DNA of 64,000 nucleotides from Kitasatospora atroaurantiaca. Lineage in GTDB: Bacteria; Actinomycetota; Actinomycetes; Streptomycetales; Streptomycetaceae. The notes under the pieces are model-generated. The model ran no database searches, was not told where the DNA came from, and worked only from the letters and a program-made list of their open reading frames with translations. The DNA lies in NCBI RefSeq assembly GCF_007828955.1, contig NZ_VIVR01000001.1:6634001-6698000 (forward strand). The letters are read 5' to 3'. Shown piece after piece: positions 24,458 through 32,924 of this stretch (position 1 is its first letter; the number at the start of each line of letters is the position of its first letter). The translations under genes and the position numbers were made by a program.

Positions 24458-25918
24458 TTGCGCGATCTGCTGATCACCGTCGATCACGGCTCCGGCGACC
24501 TGACCGGGCAGCTCACCAGGGCGCTGCGGGAGGCCGTCCGCGACGGCCGCCTCGGCGCCGGGGTCCGGCTCCCGGCCACCCGTACGCTCGCAACCGACCT
24601 CGGCGTCTCGCGCGGGGTCGCGGTCGAGGCGTACGCCCAACTCGTGGCCGAGGGCTATCTGGTGAGCCGCCACGGCTCGGGCACCCGGGTCGCGTCCGGC
24701 ATCGCCGCGCCGGGCTCGGCCACGCCACCGGCTCCGCCGGAGCCCGCGATCGCGTACGACCTCAAGCCGGGCACCCCGGACCTCGCGGCGTTCCCACGGA
24801 CCGCCTGGCTGGCGGCCACCCGGCGCGCGCTCGCCGAGGCCCAGCACACCCACCTCGGCTACGGCGACCCCGCCGGTTCGCCGCAGCTGCGCGCCGAACT
24901 CGCCTCCTACCTCGGCCGGGTGCGGGCCGCGGCCGTCGATCCCTCGGAGGTGATGGTGGTCAGCGGCGTCTCGCAGAGCCTCGCCCTGCTCACCGGGGTC
25001 CTGGCAGCGCGGGGACACCGGCGGCTGGCGGTCGAGGACCCGTCCTCGCCCGGCGCCCTGGAACTGCTGCGGGCCCACGGGTTCGAGCCGGTGGGCGTCC
25101 CGGTGGACGACGAGGGCATCGTCGTGGCCGCCCTCGCCGCGAGCGGCGCGAGCGTCGTCCTGGTCAGCCCTGCTCACCAGTACCCGACGGGCGTGGTGCT
25201 CTCCCCGGCGCGCCGGGCCGCGCTGGTGGCATGGGCGCGCGACACGGGCGGCGTGGTGCTGGAGGACGACTACGACGCCGAGTTCCGGTACGACCGCGAG
25301 CCGGTCGGCTGCCTGCAGGGCCTCGCCCGCGACCGGGTGGTTCATCTCGGCTCGCTGAGCAAGTCGCTGGCCCCGGGGCTGCGCCTCGGCTGGGCCGTCG
25401 TACCCGCCTGGCTGACGGCGGACTTCCGCGAGGCCAAGCGGTACGCCGACCTCGGCACCGGGGTGCTCGACCAGCTGGCCTTCGCCGGGCTGCTGGCCGA
25501 CGGCGCGTACGACCGGCACCTGCGGGCGGTGCGGGCCCGGTACCGCAGCCGCCGGGACGCGCTGGTCGGCGCGCTCCACCGGACGCTGCCCACGGCCACG
25601 GTGCGCGGTGTCGCCGCCGGGCTGCACCTCTACCTCGACCTCCCGGCGGGCGTCCCGGAGGCGGCCGTGGTCTCCGCCGCCGCTGCCCGCCGGCTGCGGG
25701 TCGAGCCGGTGGCCGGCATGCGGCTCAGCCCGGGCGGCCCCGCGCTGACCCTCGGTTACGCGGGTCTGCCGGAGCGGCGGCTGGTACGGGCTGCGGAACT
25801 GCTCGCCGAGTCGGTGGCGGCCTCGGTCGGGAATCAGGCCCGGGGTCAGGTCAGGTCGTCGGCCAGCAGGTCCATCAACAGGCCGTCGTGCCAGGACCCG
25901 TCGGGCCCGCGCTCGTAG
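24458..25918 (+). CDS. MocR-type (GntR-aminotransferase) transcriptional regulator
   Basis: A protein of about 486 residues. The N-terminal GntR winged helix (LTRALREAVRDGRLGAGVRLPATRTLATDLGVSRGVAVEAYAQLVAEGYL) is fused to a fold-type I PLP domain with the Lys in HLGSLSKSLAPGLRLG and the Asp/Tyr of EDDYDAEFRYD. MocR proteins sense PLP or an amino compound and usually control a neighbour, here the divergent EamA gene. TTG 24458 has GGGAGG 5 bases upstream; ATG 24389 is an alternative start but would overlap the EamA start. The C-terminal 25 residues overlap the convergent GNAT gene. Confidence 0.88.
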   Translation: MRDLLITVDHGSGDLTGQLTRALREAVRDGRLGAGVRLPATRTLATDLGVSRGVAVEAYAQLVAEGYLVSRHGSGTRVASGIAAPGSATPPAPPEPAIAYDLKPGTPDLAAFPRTAWLAATRRALAEAQHTHLGYGDPAGSPQLRAELASYLGRVRAAAVDPSEVMVVSGVSQSLALLTGVLAARGHRRLAVEDPSSPGALELLRAHGFEPVGVPVDDEGIVVAALAASGASVVLVSPAHQYPTGVVLSPARRAALVAWARDTGGVVLEDDYDAEFRYDREPVGCLQGLARDRVVHLGSLSKSLAPGLRLGWAVVPAWLTADFREAKRYADLGTGVLDQLAFAGLLADGAYDRHLRAVRARYRSRRDALVGALHRTLPTATVRGVAAGLHLYLDLPAGVPEAAVVSAAAARRLRVEPVAGMRLSPGGPALTLGYAGLPERRLVRAAELLAESVAASVGNQARGQVRSSASRSINRPSCQDPSGPRS

Positions 25919-26358
25919 TCGCGCATCACGCCGACCGGCCGGAAGCCGACCTTGGCGTAGCACCGGATCGCGGCGGCGTTGTCGGCCGCCGGATCGATCA
26001 CCAGGCGGTGGAAGCGATGGTCGGTGACCAGATGACGCGCGAGCGTCCGGACGGCGTCGGTGCCCAGACCCCGGCCGTGAACGGCCGGATCCAGGTAGAT
26101 GTCGATGCCCGCGTGCCGGTAGTCCGGCTCGGTCTCGGCATGCCACTGGATGGCGCCGACCACCCGCCCGCCGTACTCGATCGCCAACGTCGAAGTACCG
26201 GGCTCGGCCAGGCCGTCCGCCACCTCGGCCGTCAGATCCTCGCCTCCGCGCCAGCGCGCGTACACCTCCGGCGCAGCTCGGATCCCGGCCAGCACCGGGA
26301 CGTCCTCACCGGTGGCCGGTCGCAGGGTGACGGCCGTGCCGTGCAGCGTCGTCTCCAT
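25846..26358 (-). CDS. GNAT acetyltransferase (AAC(6')-like)
   Basis: A 170-residue GNAT enzyme. Core features are VVGAIQWHAETEPDYRHAGIDIYLDP followed by the acetyl-CoA P-loop HGRGLGTDAVRTLARHL and NAAAIRCYAKVGF. The AGIDIYLDPAVHGRG arrangement resembles aminoglycoside 6'-N-acetyltransferases, but resistance cannot be claimed from sequence. ATG 26358. It overlaps the convergent regulator gene by 73 bases. Confidence 0.85.
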   Translation of the reverse strand: METTLHGTAVTLRPATGEDVPVLAGIRAAPEVYARWRGGEDLTAEVADGLAEPGTSTLAIEYGGRVVGAIQWHAETEPDYRHAGIDIYLDPAVHGRGLGTDAVRTLARHLVTDHRFHRLVIDPAADNAAAIRCYAKVGFRPVGVMRDYERGPDGSWHDGLLMDLLADDLT

Positions 26359-26410
26359 GACCCCGGACGCTACCAGCGCATCCCCCGGCCACGCTTCACT
26401 CTGCGGGTGC

Positions 26411-27043
26411 TCAGTCGAACAGTCCGTTAAGGGCGACGTAGAGCACGACCCGCTCGTCCGAGGCCGTGACCCCTATGCACAGGTCGCGCCGATCCAGCAG
26501 CCATCCGTTGGGGCGGCAGGTCTCGTGCGGACGGCCGAGGGCGTGAACGATCCCGTCGGGGGAGAGCCCGGTCGTACTGCCGATCACCAGCGTGCGGTAG
26601 CAGTTGCTGGTCCCGCAGCCGCTGTTCTGCGAGACCACCGTGAGGCCGGGCGGCAGCTTGGGGACGTCACGGGCGGACGGCGGTTCGGACGGCTCCGCGA
26701 GCATGAGCACGTACAGTGCGCAGCCGCAGAGGGTCAGGGCCAGCTGGGCCACCAGCAGGCCGACGGCGCCGCTCCTCCGGTGGACCCACCGGCCCTGGCC
26801 TGGGCCTTCCTGGTGTCGTTCGAGGAGGACCCCGAAGCCGATCAGCAGCCCCGTCACCGGCACGTAGACGGCATGGGCGTCGGCCCGGCTCGCGGACACC
26901 CAGCCGTGCTGCACCGCGACCAGCAGACCCGCGCAGGCCAACAGCGCCACGCCGACCACGGGACCGGCCTGCCGGGTCCGCGCCACCATCGCCCAGGCGA
27001 TCAGCGGAACGGCTGCGAAGAGCAGGCCCAGCGCGCTCCACAT
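26411..27043 (-). CDS. Four-helix membrane protein of unknown function
   Basis: A 210-residue protein with four predicted membrane helices in the first 120 residues (LGLLFAAVPLIAWAMVA, VVGVALLACAGLLVAV, VYVPVTGLLIGFGVLL, AVGLLVAQLALTLCGCALYVLML). An extracytoplasmic tail follows with three Cys (NSGCGTSNCYRTLV, HETCRPNG) that could form disulfides. Family not recognised. ATG 27043 has GGAGG 9 bases upstream. It is divergent from the VanJ-like gene. Confidence 0.75.
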   Translation of the reverse strand: MWSALGLLFAAVPLIAWAMVARTRQAGPVVGVALLACAGLLVAVQHGWVSASRADAHAVYVPVTGLLIGFGVLLERHQEGPGQGRWVHRRSGAVGLLVAQLALTLCGCALYVLMLAEPSEPPSARDVPKLPPGLTVVSQNSGCGTSNCYRTLVIGSTTGLSPDGIVHALGRPHETCRPNGWLLDRRDLCIGVTASDERVVLYVALNGLFD

Positions 27044-27239
27044 GTGACGAGACCTCCAGCGATTGACGACGGCAGCAGGTCTTGGGACGCCGCGCGGCCG
27101 TCGTCCGGTTCCCCGAAGCTGACGCGGGCTCAGAACTTGGCTGAGGCCGGCGGTTGCGGGCAGGTGCCGGCCCGCAACCACCGGGCGTTCGGCGGCGTCC
27201 CCTCCCCGGTAGGCAGATGGTCTTACGGGGGGACGGTCA

Positions 27240-28199
27240 GTGGTGGTGGAGCAGTCGGACGGTCCTGCGGCACCGCGACGACCGGGACGGGCCGTCGCGG
27301 CGATGGCCGTACTGGTCTCCGTGCTCCTGGCGTTCCACAGCGCCGTGCCCAATATGGCGGCCCATCTCGGCAGCCTGCTCGAGGCATTCCTGCCCTGGGT
27401 CGGCCTGGCCGTTCCCGTGCTGCTGATCCCGGCGCTGCTGCGCCGTTCGGCCCTGGCGCTGGGCGCCCTCGCGTTGCCCGCAGCCACCTGGCTGGTCCTC
27501 TTCGGCGGGCAGCTCCTGCCCGCCCATCGCGGAGCGGCACACGACCTGACGGTGGTTCAGCACAACATCAGCGACGAGAACCCCGACCCCGCCGGATCCG
27601 CCCGGTCCCTGGCCCGGACCGGCGCCGACCTCCTCGCACTCGAGGAGCTGATACCTGCTGCACTGCCCGCCTACGAGGCCGTCCTCACCCCCGTGTACCC
27701 CTATCACGCAGTCGTCGGCACCGTCGGCCTCTGGTCCAAGTACCCCCTGGTGGACTCCCGTCCGGTCGACATCAAGCCGAAGGATCTCGAGGCCGACTGG
27801 AATCGCGGGCTGCGCTCCACCCTGCGGACCCCGCACGGCGACACAGCGGTGTACGTGGCCCACCTCCCGTCGGTCCGGATCGGGGTTCGCGGCTTCAGCT
27901 CGGGCCGCCGGGATGAGAGTGCGGTCGCGTTGGGCGCAGCTCTGGCCGCCGAGCCGCTGGAGCGGGTCATCCTGCTGGGCGACTTCAACAGCACCCTCGA
28001 CGATCGCGGCCTCGCCCCCGTCACCTCCCGGATGACGCCCGCGGAGTCGGGCTTTGGCTTCAGCTGGCCGGCCGCCTTCCCCCTGGCCCGGATCGACCAC
28101 ATCATGACCCGCGCGGCGACGCCCACCGACACCTGGACGCTCCCCGCGACCGGCAGTGACCACCTCCCGATCGCGGCGAGCATCAAACTCTCGCCCTGA
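27240..28199 (+). CDS. VanJ-like membrane EEP-family protein
   Basis: A 319-residue protein with three N-terminal membrane helices (AMAVLVSVLLAF, WVGLAVPVLLIPALL, LGALALPAATWLVLF) followed by an extracellular endonuclease/exonuclease/phosphatase domain: VVQHNISDEN, LALEELIP, LLGDFNSTLDDRG, RIDHIMT and SDHLPIAA carry the expected metal and catalytic residues. This layout matches VanJ of S. coelicolor, which gives teicoplanin resistance, probably by acting on lipid-linked wall intermediates. No vanRS or vanHAX genes adjoin. The start is GTG 27240 behind GGGGGGA. GCAAC (27174) and CGTC (27196) could be a sigma-E-type promoter. Confidence 0.82.
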   Translation: MVVEQSDGPAAPRRPGRAVAAMAVLVSVLLAFHSAVPNMAAHLGSLLEAFLPWVGLAVPVLLIPALLRRSALALGALALPAATWLVLFGGQLLPAHRGAAHDLTVVQHNISDENPDPAGSARSLARTGADLLALEELIPAALPAYEAVLTPVYPYHAVVGTVGLWSKYPLVDSRPVDIKPKDLEADWNRGLRSTLRTPHGDTAVYVAHLPSVRIGVRGFSSGRRDESAVALGAALAAEPLERVILLGDFNSTLDDRGLAPVTSRMTPAESGFGFSWPAAFPLARIDHIMTRAATPTDTWTLPATGSDHLPIAASIKLSP

Positions 28200-28202
28200 G
28201 GT

Positions 28203-28607
28203 TCAGCTGCCGGCCGGGCACTCCTGAACGGTCCAGCTGTTGCCGTCGGGGTCGCTGAAGAAGAGGAACGAGTTCCAGTCCCCACCCCGGCCCTCGACCT
28301 GCACGCCGTTGTCGAAGTGCTGGACCTTGCTGACGTCCACGCCCCGTTCGACCAGTTCGGCCCGTGCCGCGTCGATGTCGGACACCACCAGCTGCAGGCC
28401 CTTCACCGAGCCCGGCACACCTTCGGCGACCCCGGTGCCGAGCACGATCGAGCAGGCAGACCCTCGTGGTGTCAGCTGCACGACGCGGATCTCGTCGCCG
28501 ATCCGGGTGTCGTGGTCGACCACGAACCCGACCTGCTCGCCGTAGAAGAGCTTCGCCCGGTCCACGTCCGCCACGGGAACCACCACCACTTCGAGCTTCC
28601 AGTCCAC
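28203..28607 (-). CDS. VOC-family protein
   Basis: A 134-residue glyoxalase-fold protein (VPVADVDRAKLFYGEQVGF, VVSDIDAARAELVERGV, FSDPDGNSWTVQE). The conserved DPDGN near the C-terminus is a metal-site and structural motif of the family. GTG start at 28607. It converges with the VanJ-like gene with only 3 bases between. Confidence 0.82.
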   Translation of the reverse strand: MDWKLEVVVVPVADVDRAKLFYGEQVGFVVDHDTRIGDEIRVVQLTPRGSACSIVLGTGVAEGVPGSVKGLQLVVSDIDAARAELVERGVDVSKVQHFDNGVQVEGRGGDWNSFLFFSDPDGNSWTVQECPAGS

Positions 28608-28744
28608 GCCGCACCGTCCTTCCGCACCGTTGGTCCCTGATACGCCTTCGGCCAGTATCGGCCGCAGAGCACGGCCGTGGCCATCGCCACACAGCGAAGG
28701 CCTGACGGCGTGTCACATCACCTGTTCTCTCTGCGAGGGCGGCC

Positions 28745-29281
28745 TCAGATGACCGCCGTGAGGTCCAGGCGCCAGTCGTTGCAGCGCATGGAGGTGCCCG
28801 GCGGGTACTCGAAGTCGCACTCGGAGAGGAAGGAGAAGCCGGCCTTGCGGCAGATCGCGTTCGACGGGGGGTTGTCGAGGGACGGGAACGCGTGCAGGTA
28901 CCGGTGCTTGCCCTCCGCCGCGGCGCAGCGGACGGCCGCCGCGACGGCCGCGGCCGCGATGCCCCGCCCCTGGAACTGCGGAAGGACTCCCCAGCCGGTC
29001 TCGTACACGGTCTCGCCCCGCCAGACCCGCTCCCAGTACCCGACGCTGCCGACCTCCTCGCGCTCCGGCAGCAGGACGACGCGGAACATCCGGCCCGTCC
29101 CCGAGCCGGCGATCGCGAGGTACCGCTGGTGGCGGGCGAGGATCTGCTCCTCGGTCTCCGGACCTCCGAGGTGTTCCGTCATCTCCGGTGCGTTGAGGCG
29201 CCGCAGCAGATCGAGGGCGTGGTCCGCCCAGGGCTCGATCCGTACCTGCGGCCCGCCGGCCCACTCAGCCACCTCGACCAC
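28745..29281 (-). CDS. GNAT acetyltransferase
   Basis: A 178-residue GNAT: substrate domain, then VYETGWGVLPQFQGRGIAAAAVAAAVRCA with the CoA-binding Q/RGxG/A loop, and LDNPPSNAICRKAGFSFLSECDFEYPPG. Acceptor unknown. The start is GTG at 29281. Confidence 0.83.
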   Translation of the reverse strand: MVEVAEWAGGPQVRIEPWADHALDLLRRLNAPEMTEHLGGPETEEQILARHQRYLAIAGSGTGRMFRVVLLPEREEVGSVGYWERVWRGETVYETGWGVLPQFQGRGIAAAAVAAAVRCAAAEGKHRYLHAFPSLDNPPSNAICRKAGFSFLSECDFEYPPGTSMRCNDWRLDLTAVI

Positions 29282-29471
29282 TCCTGTCCACGGTCGTCAC
29301 CTGCAGCCGCCTCGGCTCGGACGGCTCCGTCCCGTGCATCCCATCACCCGGGTCCGACAACGGCCGACTCCTGCGGCTTCCCGGCTTCCGCCGCGACCCG
29401 GTCCGACCCTCGCCCGACGCGTTCGGCGCGATTGCCCGGCAGGCCGGGGACTCGGTTAGCCTGAGGGCACA

Positions 29472-30626
29472 ATGAACCGTTTGACGACGTCATGGGGCGA
29501 GTTCGACCTCACCCGCTTCCCCGAGGACCCCCGCGACCAGCTCCGCGCCTGGGACGCCGCCGACGAGTACCTGCTGCGGCACCTCGCGGGAATCGACGCA
29601 GAGCCGACGGACCTGTCCGGCACCGTGGTCGTGGTGGGCGACCGCTGGGGTGCGCTGGTCACCGCGCTCGCCGCCCACCGCCCCGTACAGATCACCGACT
29701 CGTTCCTCGGCCAGGAGGCGGCCCGGGCGAACCTGGCGCGCAGCGGGGCCGCCCCGGACGCCGTACGACTCCTGTCGACCCGGGACACGCCGCCCGACCG
29801 GATCGACGTGCTGCTGATCCGCGTACCCAAGAGCCTCGCGCTCCTGGAGGACCAGCTGCACCGCCTCGCACCCCGCATCCACGCCGGCACCGTCGTCGTC
29901 GGCACGGGCATGGTCACCGAGATCCACACCTCGACGCTGAAGCTCTTCGAGCAGATCCTCGGACCGACCCGGACGTCCCTGGCGGCGAAGAAGGCCCGGC
30001 TCATCTTCTGCTCGCCCGACCCGACGCTCGCCCGAGCCGCGAGTCCGTGGCCGGTCCGCTACGCTCTGCCCGCCGACGTCGGCGCTGTCTCGGGGCTGAC
30101 CGTCACCAACCACGCGGGGATCTTCTGCGCCGAACGCCTGGACATCGGCACCAGGTTCTTCCTGCGCAACCTGCCCAAGCGCCACGGCCCCGAGCGCGTC
30201 GTGGACCTCGGCTGCGGGAACGGCGTGGTCGGGACGGCGGCAGCGCTGGCCAACCCGGAGGCCGAGGTGCTGTTCGTCGACGAGTCCTACCAGGCGGTGG
30301 CCTCGGCGGAAGCCACCTTCAGGGCCAACGCCGGTGCGGGAGCCGTCGCAGAGTTCCGGGTCGGCGACGGCCTCGCGGGCGTACCGGCCGGGACGGTGGA
30401 CCTGGTGCTCAACAACCCGCCCTTCCACACCCACCAGGCGACGACCGACGCGACGGCCTGGCGCATGTTCACCGGTGCGCGCAACGCGCTGCGCGCCGGA
30501 GGCGAGCTCTGGGTCATCGGAAACCGCCACCTCGGCTACCACGTGAAGCTGCGCCGGCTCTTCGGGAACTGCGAGGTCGTCACCAGCGACCCGAAGTTCG
30601 TCATCCTGCGGACCGTCAAGAACTGA
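29472..30626 (+). CDS. RlmG-like 23S rRNA (guanine-N2) methyltransferase
   Basis: A 384-residue class I SAM methyltransferase with the two-domain layout of RsmC/RlmG. A degenerate N-terminal MTase-like half (TVVVVGDRWGALVTALA) precedes a catalytic half with SAM motif VVDLGCGNGVVG (about residue 240) and NNPPF (about 315), the signature for exocyclic guanine N2 methylation. Probably modifies 23S rRNA. ATG 29472, weak ribosome site. Confidence 0.86.
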   Translation: MNRLTTSWGEFDLTRFPEDPRDQLRAWDAADEYLLRHLAGIDAEPTDLSGTVVVVGDRWGALVTALAAHRPVQITDSFLGQEAARANLARSGAAPDAVRLLSTRDTPPDRIDVLLIRVPKSLALLEDQLHRLAPRIHAGTVVVGTGMVTEIHTSTLKLFEQILGPTRTSLAAKKARLIFCSPDPTLARAASPWPVRYALPADVGAVSGLTVTNHAGIFCAERLDIGTRFFLRNLPKRHGPERVVDLGCGNGVVGTAAALANPEAEVLFVDESYQAVASAEATFRANAGAGAVAEFRVGDGLAGVPAGTVDLVLNNPPFHTHQATTDATAWRMFTGARNALRAGGELWVIGNRHLGYHVKLRRLFGNCEVVTSDPKFVILRTVKN

Positions 30627-30715
30627 CGGCCTCTCCGGCGCCGTTCACGAAACGGCTGCAACGTGGTGGGCCGCCCACCGCGTTTCCGGCGCCGGCCGAC
30701 ATCCTGGCCAAGGCC

Positions 30716-31129
30716 GTGACGATGCTGCCCACAGGGGTGAAGACCGGCGACCAGGGTGGCCAGCACGGGCGGGGGCAGGCGCACCTGCCGGTCACCGTCG
30801 ACGGGCGGACCAGCATGCTGTCCGTCACGGTCTCCCTGCCGTCGGAGATGAACCGCAGCGCGAGGAAGAACTTCGACGCGGGGCCCGAGGCGGAGTCGAA
30901 CGAGCACCTCCCGGACGGCACCCTGGTGATCATCCGGGAGAGCGGTGCCACGAAGTCCGGGGGCGGTCCTGCGGTCTCCTGGAATGTCGAGGCCTTCCAC
31001 CCCGACGGCACCCGGGTGACGGTCGCCGAGTGGAACGGCGAGAACGGCTATACGTTCCGTCCAGACACTCCGGCGCTGACGACCGACCAGCTGAAGGCCA
31101 TCGCCGTCGACCCGGCCTGGCGCCCCTGA
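30716..31129 (+). pseudogene. C-terminal remnant of a secreted or lipoprotein-type protein
   Basis: The frame reads TMLPTGVKTGDQGGQHGRGQAHLPVTVDGRTSMLSV and continues to a natural stop after DQLKAIAVDPAWRP. This resembles the C-terminal half of exported Streptomyces proteins of unknown function. The expected signal peptide and N-terminal domain are absent; the frame upstream merely runs through the rlmG-like gene in another phase. No ribosome site precedes GTG 30716 or ATG 30722. A 5' truncation is inferred; a short functional gene is the alternative. Confidence 0.6.
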
Positions 31130-31194
31130 CCGGCGGCCGGGGATCCGGGGTTCCCGGCCGCCTCACACCCTGCCGGACGGCCGAACGCCGCGCC

Positions 31195-31234
31195 GCTCTA
31201 CCGTGACCGCTGCGTCTCTACCGTGACCACTGCG
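31195..31234. repeat. Tandem 20-bp duplication at a gene end
   Basis: CTCTACCGTGACCGCTGCGT (31195-31214) and CTCTACCGTGACCACTGCGT (31215-31234) differ by one base. The second copy includes the stop codon and final codons of the minus-strand pentapeptide gene. Confidence 0.85.
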
Positions 31235-32078
31235 TCGGGCGGTTCAGCGAGCGCGGCACCTTCGTTCCGGCGTCGCCCTTCGCGGAGTTGAGCTGGGGCT
31301 GGGTGAGGAAGATGCTGTCGGTGAGGTCGGCGCCCGAGAGGTCGGCATCTCTGAGATCGGCTCCGATGAGGTCGGCGAACCTCAGGTCGGCGCCCGTGAG
31401 GTCGGCGGCGATGAGGTACGCCCCTCGCAGGTTGGCGCCTCTGAGGTCGGCGCCCTTCAGCTTGGCCCCGATGAGGTCGGCGCCTCGGCGGTCCTGCTTC
31501 TTGCGACGGGTCCCGGCGCGTACGAGCTCGCTCGTACGGAGCAGCAGGGCGTTGACCGTCTGCCGGTGGGCCGCCACGTCCAGTTCCCGGAGGGTCTCGG
31601 GGTCGAGGCGGGTGAGACGTTCGGTCTCGTCGAGTACGAGGCGGATGTCACCGTGGATCGGGCGGGCCTGCAGCAGGGTCAGGGCCTCGGTCAGGTACCA
31701 GAGCAGCTCGTGGAGCTGCCGCACGATCGGGAACACGTCGAACATCTGCTGCGCGGTCCCGGGAGCCTGCCGCCAGTCCTGCCCGCCGAAGGTGAGCTGG
31801 GAGACCTTCTGACCGGCGCCGAAACAGTCGTAGACGGTGCAGCCGGGAAAGCCCTGCTGCCTGAGGCGGGTGTGGATGCCACAGCGGAAGTCCGCCTGCA
31901 GACTGGAGCAGGCCTTCCCGGCGGGCTTGTTGACCGCGAAGTCCGCGGAGGCCGAGAACGGCAGTGCGACGCAGCAGAGCCCGAAGCAGCTCGCGCAGTC
32001 ACCCTGGAGGCCGTCACGGGCCCGGTCGAGCTCCGCGTTCTCGTGTATCTCGGTCACTGCGCGTGGGTCCTCTTGCAC
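31218..32078 (-). CDS. Pentapeptide-repeat protein with Cys-rich N-terminus
   Basis: A 286-residue protein. The N-terminus carries clustered Cys (CASCFGLCCVAL, ACSSLQADFRCGIH, GCTVYDCFG), suggestive of a metal site. A helical middle follows (LLWYLTEALTLLQ, RLDPETLRELDVAAHRQ). Residues about 200-265 form an A(D/N)LxG pentapeptide array (GADLIGAKLKGADLRGANLRG and on) that should fold as a right-handed beta-helix. Some such helices mimic DNA and shield gyrase; no role can be claimed here. GTG 32078 start; an internal GTG (VTEIHEN) is possible. Confidence 0.85.
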   Translation of the reverse strand: MQEDPRAVTEIHENAELDRARDGLQGDCASCFGLCCVALPFSASADFAVNKPAGKACSSLQADFRCGIHTRLRQQGFPGCTVYDCFGAGQKVSQLTFGGQDWRQAPGTAQQMFDVFPIVRQLHELLWYLTEALTLLQARPIHGDIRLVLDETERLTRLDPETLRELDVAAHRQTVNALLLRTSELVRAGTRRKKQDRRGADLIGAKLKGADLRGANLRGAYLIAADLTGADLRFADLIGADLRDADLSGADLTDSIFLTQPQLNSAKGDAGTKVPRSLNRPTQWSR

Positions 32079-32180
32079 TGTTGTTCTCGGGCGGATGCCG
32101 TCCGCCGGTGGCCGGTCCGGGCCCGAGTGGAGCCCGGGGCGCCTGCGATGGTCCAGTCAATTTACCTGTTCAGCGTGCCG

Positions 32181-32921
32181 CTAGTGGCGGGGTACAGGCA
32201 GCCGGCGGGGCTCAAGGCGTTGCTCGACGGCCGAGTCGCCCTCCCGTACGACGACGTAGGCGCCCTTTCCTGCCGTCTCCGTGACGGCTTCGACCAGCTC
32301 GGTTCCGCGGTAGACCAGGCCCACCCCGTCATCGGTGCAGTGCGTGACGGGCAAGGTCCCGTCCGCGACGAGCCGGTGGACCAGCGGGCGGCGCCCTTTG
32401 TCACTGTCGTAGTGGACACCGTTGCCGTAGGGCAGCAGGCCGAGTGCGTTGGTGAGCGGCCGCAGTTCCGGTCCGAAGGAGTCCGTGGGGCCGCCCTGGA
32501 ACCAGCAGATCGATCCCGCGCTGACTCCGCTGAGCACGACACCGGCCTCCCAGGCGCTTCGGAGGATCGTGTCCAGCCCGTGAACGCGCCACACGGCCAG
32601 CAGGTTCGCCACCGAGCCGCCCATGACCCAGACGACGTCCTGATCGAGGACGGCGCCTTCGATGTCCTTGAGGTTCGGCATGGGGAAGAGGTGAAGCGGC
32701 GTCAGATCGAACCCGGCGACCCGAGCGGCCTCGGCCATGCGTGCGGTGAAGTGCTCGGCGTCGCCGATCGCCGTGCCGACGTACATCACGCGAGGACGTC
32801 GTCCGTGGACCCCTGACAGGTCGACCGCGTGATGCACGAGAGCGTCGAAGGTCACCCTGGTACGGTCCCCGACGCGGTGACCACCTGAAGTGGCAAGGAT
32901 GGTGGGCTCTGACGCGGTCAT
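32181..32921 (-). CDS. Peptidase E-like (S51) class I glutamine amidotransferase-fold protein
   Basis: A 246-residue protein of the S51/dipeptidase E type: ILATSGGH, WVMGGSVANLLAVW and the nucleophile elbow GVSAGSICWF with Ser in place of the amidotransferase Cys. Family members cleave Asp-X dipeptides or cyanophycin-derived peptides. The start ATG 32921 lies 3 bases after the MFS gene's stop on the same strand, so the two form an operon. Confidence 0.85.
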   Translation of the reverse strand: MTASEPTILATSGGHRVGDRTRVTFDALVHHAVDLSGVHGRRPRVMYVGTAIGDAEHFTARMAEAARVAGFDLTPLHLFPMPNLKDIEGAVLDQDVVWVMGGSVANLLAVWRVHGLDTILRSAWEAGVVLSGVSAGSICWFQGGPTDSFGPELRPLTNALGLLPYGNGVHYDSDKGRRPLVHRLVADGTLPVTHCTDDGVGLVYRGTELVEAVTETAGKGAYVVVREGDSAVEQRLEPRRLPVPRH

Positions 32922-32924
32922 GGC

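Noticed and set aside
29492..31129. 545-residue plus-strand protein
   Set aside because: The first 380 codons are an out-of-phase reading of the RlmG-like gene; only the last part looks like protein.
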